34,331 nucleotides of DNA, from contig VGAI01000010.1 of assembly GCA_016870815.1 (NCBI GenBank), positions 1 to 34,331 of the forward strand. The letters are read 5' to 3'. The position numbers and the translations under genes are program-made. A model generated the notes under the pieces. The model had not been told where the DNA came from. It did not search any database and was given only the letters and a program-made list of their open reading frames with translations. Each line of letters opens with the position of its first letter. Position 1 is the stretch's first letter. Shown here piece by piece: positions 28,171 through 34,229 of this stretch. The DNA comes from Actinomycetota bacterium. GTDB taxonomy: Bacteria > Actinomycetota > Actinomycetes > Nanopelagicales > Nanopelagicaceae.

Positions 28171-28405
28171 TATGTAATTCTTTTTTTGTTTTGATTGATT
28201 CGTCAGCTTTTTGAGGTCTGTCGCAATTTTGTTTTCTACCATGCTCGCATTTAATGCCAAGCAAATTCATTCGCAAAATTTCTAGATATTTCTCTTATTT
28301 TTTGGTTGAATCAGTGCATGGATTGAGATTCCTCTAAGCCAAGAGGGTTAACGATCCTGTACTACCAATGTTTGCAAACAACTGACAGAAGAGGAAAACA
28401 TAAAA
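28171..28405. other. AT-rich intergenic leader without a gene
   Basis: These 235 nt are visibly more AT-rich than the surroundings, with T-runs at 28190-28197 and 28300-28306. They contain a CCTCT-AAGCCA-AGAGG hairpin (28331-28346) and the perfect 12-nt palindrome TGTTTGCAAACA (28369-28380), about 25 nt before the next start. No ORF is supported. They probably hold a terminator-like T-tract for the upstream gene and a separate promoter for the downstream one, whose -10 I cannot fix. Confidence 0.5.
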
Positions 28406-28960
28406 ATGGAAATACTTAAGTTCGAAGGCTCTTCGCGAGCGCCTTTGAAACAAAAGAAATCATTCCGAGTAATTCTCGGAATCACTGTGATGGGTGTATT
28501 TGCAGCGCTTGGTTCAACTCTCGCTGCCAATATCACCATCAACTCGGGACCGGTTGAATTCGGTCAAGGTCTCGCTGCGGCAGCGGCTTGTGATAGTTCA
28601 ATTTCAGTCATACCGAGATCAAGCTTTACAAACTCTTCGGACACGGCGGGTACCTTCTATCTTTCGGGTATCACCTTTACGAACGTCGACACCACAACTT
28701 CGGGCTGCCGCGGAAAGTCATTTGTAATCAACTCATATGACTCTGGTACTACTCGAGCGAACTACCATGGTTATGGTGCAGGCTCTGAGTCGTACACAGC
28801 GGTGACTGTTGCCATTACTGACACCTTCTCGGTGAGCAGCATGGGCACAAATAAGCCTTCGATTTCGACAAGCGGCACAGGATTTATCCTGACTTTCGAC
28901 ACCCCGATCACTACTGCGGGAAGCGTTTATAAAGTCACGGTTGAATCGCAAGGAAGCTAA
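28406..28960 (+). CDS. Secreted FGQG-motif protein 2
   Basis: The 184 aa begin with the short conserved motif MEILKFEG, a Lys/Arg stretch and a hydrophobic signal (VILGITVMGVFAALGSTLAA, ~22-41). INSGPVEFGQG (FGQG 52-55), ACDSS (C62), TFYLSGITFTNVDTT and SGCRGK (C101) follow; it ends KVTVESQGS. It is a clear paralogue of the genes on both sides. The signal followed immediately by a beta-strand-forming mature N-terminus is what SipW-dependent fibre proteins (TasA, camelysin) look like in layout, but sequence similarity to TasA is not evident. GAGG lies 11 nt before the ATG, a long spacing. Confidence 0.8.
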   Translation: MEILKFEGSSRAPLKQKKSFRVILGITVMGVFAALGSTLAANITINSGPVEFGQGLAAAAACDSSISVIPRSSFTNSSDTAGTFYLSGITFTNVDTTTSGCRGKSFVINSYDSGTTRANYHGYGAGSESYTAVTVAITDTFSVSSMGTNKPSISTSGTGFILTFDTPITTAGSVYKVTVESQGS

Positions 28961-28984
28961 GTAACCCTTGGCTTTCCTTCTTGA

Positions 28985-29008
28985 ACTGACCAGCAAAGCT
29001 GAGTCAGT
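28985..29008 (+). promoter_or_regulatory. Strong hairpin 1 between FGQG genes 2 and 3
   Basis: ACTGAC-CAGC-AAA-GCTG-A-GTCAGT gives a 10-bp stem with one bulged A and a 3-nt loop, 25 nt after the stop of gene 2. It is followed by CCTCTTG rather than a U-run, so processing, stabilisation or partial termination are all possible. Confidence 0.55.
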
Positions 29009-29010
29009 CC

Positions 29011-29035
29011 TCTTGCGTATCTTCTTGACGCAAGA
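29011..29035 (+). promoter_or_regulatory. Hairpin 2 between FGQG genes 2 and 3
   Basis: TCTTGCGT pairs perfectly with ACGCAAGA around a 9-nt loop, only 2 nt after hairpin 1. The pair of adjacent stems resembles intercistronic elements that set unequal subunit expression within an operon. Confidence 0.5.
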
Positions 29036-29071
29036 AATGCCTCAATGTCAGTAATCGTGGGAGTCTGATAC

Positions 29072-29665
29072 ATGGAGATTTTGAATCTCGAAGGGCCGAA
29101 ACGCCCTAAGGGAAAACACCCTTTCCTCAAGGGTCTCCTTGGCCTGGGCGCACTCAGCGCCCTGGCCGGTATCAGCATGACGGTTGCCGCACAGATAAAC
29201 ATAAATGCTGGAAGTGGATCGGTTGAATTTGGCCAAGGTTCCGCTACAACCATCACTTGCGATGAAGAAGTAACTGTCACGCCTTATAGCGGTTATGTGA
29301 ATCTCTCGGATACGGCGGCGATGTTCACTGTTGATTCAATAGAAGTCGCAGGAATATCTGATGCCTGCATAGGCAGCGACTTCGTTTTGAGAGTCTTCTC
29401 TTCGACATCGGGTACCGCAGCAGCAAATCTCACGAATAGCGATTCCGGTACTGTCTTCTATGACTACGCACGAATCTCTTACAGTGCTGGAAAGCAATTC
29501 TCTCAAGTTGGAAATGGATATGTGTGGATTGAGGCGGATACTGCCACCACAAACTCGGCTACGTTTGAAGTGGTTCTAGATCCTGACGAAATTGATAGCG
29601 GTCAGATTATTGATGCGAGAAATGTGTCAAAGGTGACTCTTGAGACTGTCAAAACTGGCAGCTAA
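29072..29665 (+). CDS. Secreted FGQG-motif protein 3
   Basis: The 197 aa begin MEILNLEG, then Lys/Arg-Pro residues, a hydrophobic signal (LLGLGALSALAGISMTVAA, ~22-40) and INAGSGSVEFGQG (FGQG 53-56). ITCDEE (C63), FTVDSIEVAGISDACIG (C99) and a C-terminal KVTLETVKTGS follow. It shares the N-terminal MEIL.xEG motif, the FGQG-C-C pattern and the terminal KVT[VL]E motif with protein 2. GGGAG lies 8 nt before the ATG. It is followed after 12 nt by the signal peptidase gene, so this subunit and its presumptive peptidase are in the same transcript. Confidence 0.8.
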   Translation: MEILNLEGPKRPKGKHPFLKGLLGLGALSALAGISMTVAAQININAGSGSVEFGQGSATTITCDEEVTVTPYSGYVNLSDTAAMFTVDSIEVAGISDACIGSDFVLRVFSSTSGTAAANLTNSDSGTVFYDYARISYSAGKQFSQVGNGYVWIEADTATTNSATFEVVLDPDEIDSGQIIDARNVSKVTLETVKTGS

Positions 29666-29677
29666 TGACACTGCAAA

Positions 29678-30379
29678 ATGTCTAGTTATCAACGCGTGCG
29701 CGTCTTTCCTGATGATGCTGGGATAGACCTCTTCATCGAGGGTCAGGAGACCAATGATCCATGCAACGTCCTGGTCACTGTCTCTAGTGGTGAAGGTGAA
29801 CGGACTTCGCTCATTCGCCCGAATAAGATTGTGGAAACAAAAGCAAAGTACTTTGTAGCAACGCCGCCAGAACGAGTTGTCACTGGCAAAGAGAAGTCTC
29901 TACAAAAACTTAGAAGCATCGCAATTGCGGCTGGTTATGTCCTCGCATCAATTTTGATTGCCTTCTCGGCCCTATCTTTTACGGATGTCGTTCGTGCCAG
30001 GATTGTTCTCACAGAATCTATGTCGCCAGCAATCGATCCAGGAGATTTGATTCTTACAACTTCGCCTGAACGTCTGATGCCGAAGATTGGAGATGTAGTT
30101 TCATATACAGCCAGAAGGTTCGATGGCGCACCAGTCGGAACCTTCTCACACAGGATTATTGAGGGTGACCCGGTCAACGGGTTTCTAGTCAAGGGAGATA
30201 GCAACCCCAGCCCCGATGTTCAGCGTCCTAAACTCGGTGACATTGATGGCGTTGTAATATTCGTTATTCCTTTTCTTGGCTTGCTTCTCTCTCCGCGCGC
30301 ACTTTTTATAATCATCCCAAGTATCTTTGGTTTCTGGCTAGTGATGGATGCGCTTCGAGGCGATGATGAAGTCAAGTAG
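29678..30379 (+). CDS. SipW/archaeal-type signal peptidase I (S26B-like)
   Basis: The 233-aa membrane protease has the nucleophile box LTESMSPAIDPGDLIL (Ser114) and GDVVSYTA. The general-base box FSHRIIEGD has histidine (H158) where the bacterial LepB enzymes have lysine, and KGDSNPSPD (D174) follows. This Ser-His arrangement defines the SipW/ER/archaeal subtype. One TM lies before the active site (~82-103) and a hydrophobic C-terminal hairpin at ~190-225. The first ~80 residues form an extra cytoplasmic, mostly polar region not needed for the family. Context suggests it processes the FGQG proteins. Confidence 0.88.
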   Translation: MSSYQRVRVFPDDAGIDLFIEGQETNDPCNVLVTVSSGEGERTSLIRPNKIVETKAKYFVATPPERVVTGKEKSLQKLRSIAIAAGYVLASILIAFSALSFTDVVRARIVLTESMSPAIDPGDLILTTSPERLMPKIGDVVSYTARRFDGAPVGTFSHRIIEGDPVNGFLVKGDSNPSPDVQRPKLGDIDGVVIFVIPFLGLLLSPRALFIIIPSIFGFWLVMDALRGDDEVK

Positions 30380-31937
30380 ATCTTTCGCACTCATCCTTCT
30401 CGCCTTTACTTTTATCTTTATCCCAGTATCGGCGAAGGCACTTGATATTCCACTCCTCACCTGGGAGCGTGGCAAAGAACAAAATTTGGTCCTAGGTGGC
30501 AATGTAGAGAATCAGTGGAAAATAGAACTCATCAATGAAGCAAATGAGAAAGTTCTTGATTTCCGAGAGAGTGATATCAGCGCCAACGGATTTAAGGTCT
30601 ATTCGACCTCTATCCCCAATGACTTTCCGATTGGTGCATATGCAGTTAGAGCCACTGGGATTGGCATTCCAGGCTCAATAGTTGCGGGTGTAACTATCGT
30701 TGGCCTCTCTTACTTTGAGGTCACACAGATTCCTTTCGAGTTGCTTTTAGTCTTCCTTGCCTACGTCTTTGTGACAGCGTCTTTTGCCGTGATGCGAATC
30801 AGAAAATATGGCCTGGTAAGAGTGCCAGAATTCGATGACTTAGATCTGGATATCATTCCGCCACGATTGGCTACGTTGCATCGCCTTCGCGAGAAGGCAA
30901 CTGGCAATCTTGAGCCATCACTCTTTCAACTCCTTTTGAGAAGAGAGGGCGGATGGATTCGCTTGCGATCACATTTCCTTTGGAGCGCATTCCCGATCTT
31001 GAGCCTTCTTATTGGTGGGGCGCTAGGTATTCAAATCCTTCGCGAAGGCGGTCTTGGTAAAGCATCCTGGCTCTGGCTCTTGCTCGGCGCGATGATTGCT
31101 TTGATTGATCTCTATTCCGCAATCATTGCATTTACGGGACTCGTCTTCTCACATCTCATCTTTGGTGATGTGGTTTCACTGAGAGAAGTGATGGTACTTC
31201 TCGCTCTTGGTCTTGGCTGGTTTGGTTCTTACGCATTGGCATCAATCATGGACCTTCTTCATGAGAAGAGGGATAGCTCTGACGATTTGAGTGAGAGATC
31301 ACGAGAATCCGAGAACTGGCAAGGAAGAGTTCTTGCATCCTTGATAGCAGGAATGGTCTTCCATGCGACTCAAATTCTTGTGCTGAGCCTTGTGGTCGCG
31401 GTCGCAGAGCCAAGAGCGACCTCGTGGCTGCTCTCTGCTGCTTTTGCAGCGGCAACCCTTTTGAGACTTCAACTACGAAGCTCGCTTGAATCTTCAACCG
31501 CACGTAGTTCTTTGACTATGGATTCTAAAACGGTGGGCCGAGTGATTGCGGGCAAGACCACCGGGTTCCTTGCACTTTTCTTTGTTGGAACAATTTATAT
31601 CTGGGTCAGAGATTGGATTTCTGCTCTTGCCTTGGGTATTGCACTAGTAGCGCCGTATGCCCTTCTCCTAGTTCGATTCACTGGTCCAAAACTCTCTTGG
31701 TTGAGGAAAGTGCCTCGTTCAGCACTTGTGGAGGCATTGATCGTTACTGCATTCGCCTATGGGATTTTCACCGCTCTGCAAGATATGCCATTCGAAGTCT
31801 TGGAGCGATCGCGACTCTTCTTGATTATTGGAGTGATTCCAGTTCTCGTGCATTCTCTGTATTGTGCGTTGTGGGATGTAGTTGATCGCGACAGGTCGCT
31901 AGATGAATTCGCTACCGAAGAGGGGAGTAGATTGTGA
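30363..31937 (+). CDS. Large polytopic membrane protein of unknown function
   Basis: About 524 aa from the ATG at 30363 (alternatives 30348, 30366). It has a signal-like N-terminus (SFALILLAFTFIFIPVSAKA), an extracytoplasmic ~90-aa beta-type domain (LTWERGKEQNLVLGGNVENQW...) and a TM near residue 125. A cytoplasmic loop with DDLDLDIIPPRLATLHRLREKATG follows, then about nine more hydrophobic segments. It overlaps the signal peptidase by 14-17 nt and the collagen-like gene by 4 nt, so the three are probably translationally coupled. No catalytic motif is recognised; a membrane platform or exporter for the surface proteins is a guess. Confidence 0.7.
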   Translation: MMKSSRSFALILLAFTFIFIPVSAKALDIPLLTWERGKEQNLVLGGNVENQWKIELINEANEKVLDFRESDISANGFKVYSTSIPNDFPIGAYAVRATGIGIPGSIVAGVTIVGLSYFEVTQIPFELLLVFLAYVFVTASFAVMRIRKYGLVRVPEFDDLDLDIIPPRLATLHRLREKATGNLEPSLFQLLLRREGGWIRLRSHFLWSAFPILSLLIGGALGIQILREGGLGKASWLWLLLGAMIALIDLYSAIIAFTGLVFSHLIFGDVVSLREVMVLLALGLGWFGSYALASIMDLLHEKRDSSDDLSERSRESENWQGRVLASLIAGMVFHATQILVLSLVVAVAEPRATSWLLSAAFAAATLLRLQLRSSLESSTARSSLTMDSKTVGRVIAGKTTGFLALFFVGTIYIWVRDWISALALGIALVAPYALLLVRFTGPKLSWLRKVPRSALVEALIVTAFAYGIFTALQDMPFEVLERSRLFLIIGVIPVLVHSLYCALWDVVDRDRSLDEFATEEGSRL

Positions 31938-32878
31938 AACGCCTTGCCCTCTTTCTACTTGTTATGACTTTGACCGGCGCGGGAGTCTCGTACGCTGAAA
32001 CTAATAATCGAATTCGGAGTTTCTTTCTTGGAAATCAACAACTAAGTGGAACTGGACTCAATCAAGTTCTCTCACTACTTGTTGGGCCGGAAGGAGAGCC
32101 AGGTCCTGCAGGTGTGCGCGGAAGAGATGGCGCCGCGGGCTTGAATGGAAATGATGGCGCACCTGGTCCACAAGGGCCGGCTGGGGCTACGGGTGCACAG
32201 GGTCTTCAAGGACTACCGGGGACTCCGGGGCAATCGGTTGTGACTGTGCAACTAGCGATCGGATCGACAAATTGTCCTAACGGAGGGACGCAGATAACGG
32301 ATGGTTCAGGTGTTGTGACCTTTCTTTGTAACGGTGAACGTGGTGCAGCTGGAGTTGCAGGAGCAACCGGAGCGACAGGAGCAACCGGAGCGACAGGAGC
32401 GCAAGGCGCTGCAGGAACGGTCGGTGGCGGAACAAGCATTAACGGCACAGGGCAGATTTCATTGGGCGCCTGCGATTCGAATCTCACCGTGGACTTCAGC
32501 TCCCTCTTCGTCAGCAATGGATTCATACTTCGAAAGATCAACATGAATGATCTTGCTAGCGCATGTAATACGCGACGGATAAGCGTCTTCTTTCCTGTTA
32601 AATCAGATACGCCCACAATAGGTGCGAACCCCACGCCGCCATATCGCTATGCATCAGGGTCAAACCGCGATTACATAGATTGCACCACTGATTCCGCGAT
32701 TACAGGAATGGCGGGCGACACCAATACCGTGACTCTCGCGTCATCAAATCCCACCGTGACAGGATCAGGGGTCTATACGATGAGTTGTACGGTAAGAAGA
32801 ACGGGAAGCACGGTTACCTTCGCAGAGCTCTATACGGCAGATATCGATGAGAACATCGGTTTCCAGATCGCACCGTAG
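31934..32878 (+). CDS. Secreted collagen-like protein with a C-terminal FGQG-like domain
   Basis: GTG start overlapping the upstream stop (GTGA). The 314 aa contain a signal peptide (LALFLLVMTLTGAGVSYA, ~4-21), then 17 uninterrupted Gly-X-Y triplets (51-101). A ~32-aa spacer with a Cys pair (NCPNGG...FLCNG) resembles small domains found between collagen repeats in other bacteria. Ten more triplets follow (134-163, including GAT x4). The C-terminal ~150 aa domain begins ISLGACDSNLTV and includes LRKINMNDLASACNTRRISVFF, matching the ACDSSISV ... SGCRGKSFVI spacing of the FGQG proteins. No sortase motif or C-terminal TM is seen. Confidence 0.85.
   Translation: MKRLALFLLVMTLTGAGVSYAETNNRIRSFFLGNQQLSGTGLNQVLSLLVGPEGEPGPAGVRGRDGAAGLNGNDGAPGPQGPAGATGAQGLQGLPGTPGQSVVTVQLAIGSTNCPNGGTQITDGSGVVTFLCNGERGAAGVAGATGATGATGATGAQGAAGTVGGGTSINGTGQISLGACDSNLTVDFSSLFVSNGFILRKINMNDLASACNTRRISVFFPVKSDTPTIGANPTPPYRYASGSNRDYIDCTTDSAITGMAGDTNTVTLASSNPTVTGSGVYTMSCTVRRTGSTVTFAELYTADIDENIGFQIAP
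32360..32395 (+). repeat. 18-nt tandem repeat inside the collagen region
   Basis: GGAGCAACCGGAGCGACA occurs twice in tandem and is followed by a partial third unit. It encodes the GATGATGATGAT run; slippage here would change collagen stalk length in steps of two triplets without a frameshift. Confidence 0.9.
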
Positions 32879-32896
32879 AAGTTAGACTTTGGTCCG
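32876..32896 (+). promoter_or_regulatory. Duplicated promoter-like box, copy 1
   Basis: Starts at the TAG stop of the collagen-like gene. The core GTTAGACTTTGGTCCG contains a TANNNT hexamer (TAGACT) and matches copy 2 (33670-33690) at 19 of 21 positions. Probably drives the Lys-rich gene at 32926. Confidence 0.45.
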
Positions 32897-32925
32897 CTTG
32901 ATTTCTCAATTCCCCGGAGGCGAGC

Positions 32926-33672
32926 ATGGCAAAGAAGAAGATTGAGGCGCAGGAGCCCGCCATATCCACAATACCCCTGCCTTCACAAGATTCGCCGCTC
33001 GTAATCGACTTACCGGATGGGCAGAAACTCGTTGTTGGCAACATCGCTCAAGGTACGGTTATCGAAGTTGCTACATGGCGAGGAACTGGGCGACCCGACT
33101 CGCGAACCAATCGTTTAATGCTTGGCGTTAGCTCCACAGAAGAAGCGTCGCAGCCAGTGAATAAGGATTCAGCTCCATCAGGGAGTGAAGAAAAGAAACC
33201 TCAGAACAAATTTCTTGGAGTAGCATTGAATTTCTTCAAATCGCTCTTTGTATCCAAGAAGAAAGATCCAGCTCTCGATGAACTCGATGCCTTCATTGCA
33301 GAAAAAGAACGCGAGGCTCTCGATAACCTGAAAGAAGATCTCAGCGCTAAGGAGAAGGATTCTTCAAAGCCAAAGGCCAGTCGCAGAGCTCCACTCATCG
33401 AGGAGTCGGAAGATATAAAGAGTTGGCTTGATGAATTAATGGATAGCACCACTAAGGAATTCGAGCGACAATCTGAAGAGATTGCGATCCCTGCAAAAGG
33501 AAAGGTTCGTCGCGTTACCGAGAAGTCGAGATCTGGTGCGAGTAAGGGTAGGAAGGGCGCGAAAAAGGGTCAGAGAGTTGGAAAGAGGCGCTCTGGATCG
33601 AGCTCAAGCGCGAGTAAGGCGAAGAAAAGACCTGCTTCGAAGCGGGGCAATACCAAGAAGCGTAGGAAGTAG
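32926..33672 (+). CDS. Lys/Arg-tailed hypothetical protein
   Basis: 248 aa with GGAGG 5 nt before the ATG. There is no signal peptide. A short beta-type N-terminal domain (about 20-70: LVIDLPDGQKLVVGNIAQGTV, EVATWRGTGR) is followed by an acidic/basic linker, an alpha-helical middle (NFFKSLFVSKKKDPALDELDAFIAEKERE) and a C-terminal ~50 residues almost entirely Lys, Arg, Ser, Gly and Ala (SKGRKGAKKGQR, KRRSGSSSSASKAKKR). The tail resembles histone-H1-like tails of actinobacterial nucleoid proteins. Family not recognised; nucleic-acid or polyanion binding is inference. Confidence 0.75.
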   Translation: MAKKKIEAQEPAISTIPLPSQDSPLVIDLPDGQKLVVGNIAQGTVIEVATWRGTGRPDSRTNRLMLGVSSTEEASQPVNKDSAPSGSEEKKPQNKFLGVALNFFKSLFVSKKKDPALDELDAFIAEKEREALDNLKEDLSAKEKDSSKPKASRRAPLIEESEDIKSWLDELMDSTTKEFERQSEEIAIPAKGKVRRVTEKSRSGASKGRKGAKKGQRVGKRRSGSSSSASKAKKRPASKRGNTKKRRK

Positions 33673-33690
33673 AAGTTAGAATTTGGACCG
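33670..33690 (+). promoter_or_regulatory. Duplicated promoter-like box, copy 2
   Basis: Starts at the TAG stop of the Lys-rich gene. The core GTTAGAATTTGGACCG contains TAGAAT (33677-33682). 19 of 21 bases match copy 1 and both copies begin at a stop codon; it probably drives the next gene. Confidence 0.45.
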
Positions 33691-33738
33691 ATCGTTGCTC
33701 TGTTGCGTATGCAGCAGGAGCGAGGTGAGGAGAGCCAA

Positions 33739-34092
33739 GTGTTAACGCGGCGTGGGAAAGTTGCTATTGGGGTGGTCGTTGCCCTCGTGATTCTCTTCGC
33801 GCTTGGAATCCGCGTGACTCATCCGCAATCTGGTATGGAACACGCTTTAGGTTCTGCGGAGTCGAGTATTGCAATCTATAGAGTGACGGATAACTATTCG
33901 CTGGACGACAAAGTGGTGGTGGCTCTCCCTGAGAATGGTCCTGCGCTCGGTATTGTCCGGGGAGTCGTTGACGGTTCACTTGACGTTCAGATTGGCGGAA
34001 CCCTCTTTCGTCTTGCTCTCGATGATGTGAATGGCAAGATGGTTGTGATAATTCCGTTCTTGGGTTATCCACTCAGTTGGGTCGGGCTCTAG
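33739..34092 (+). CDS. Small S26 (signal peptidase)-like membrane protein lacking the SMxP box
   Basis: From the GTG at 33739 (SD GAGGAG 6 nt upstream) the product is 117 aa; the track start at 33703 (TTG) or an ATG at 33709 would add up to 12 residues. One TM (VAIGVVVALVILFALGI) is followed by an extracytoplasmic beta-rich region. Its ending KMVVIIPFLGYPLSWVGL is characteristic of the C-terminus of SipW-type signal peptidases, and SLDDKVVVALPE corresponds to the strand after the active site. At the nucleophile position one reads SSIAIYRV in place of SMxP, and there is no SHR box. It is probably a catalytically dead homologue or accessory subunit; moderate certainty. Confidence 0.6.
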   Translation: MLTRRGKVAIGVVVALVILFALGIRVTHPQSGMEHALGSAESSIAIYRVTDNYSLDDKVVVALPENGPALGIVRGVVDGSLDVQIGGTLFRLALDDVNGKMVVIIPFLGYPLSWVGL

Positions 34093-34229
34093 TCCCGCTG
34101 GCCAGCGGATTCACCCCGATTCTCACACCGATTTAGAGGATGGAATGGGTGTGCAAGGGCCTCTGACCTTGTCCCGACCTCTTCTGGTGCCTTACCCTTC
34201 GCTCTCCCCAACGCGAGAAAGTCCAGTCC
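34093..34229. other. Intergenic region before the RodZ-like gene
   Basis: No ORF is supported. It holds a perfect 14-nt palindrome CCGCTGGCCAGCGG (34095-34108) right after the previous stop (possible terminator, no T-run), CACACC/GGTGTG arms at 34124 and 34148, and a CAAGG/CCTTG stem at 34154-34171. The small track ORF at 34145 crosses these and overlaps the HTH gene out of frame. Confidence 0.45.

Noticed and set aside
28406-29665. Type IV pilins
   Set aside because: No prepilin G/xxxxE cleavage motif, no pilus ATPase or PilC-type gene; the signal and peptidase fit the SipW type instead.
31934-32878. Phage tail fibre (collagen repeats)
   Set aside because: It has its own signal peptide and there are no phage structural genes in the window.
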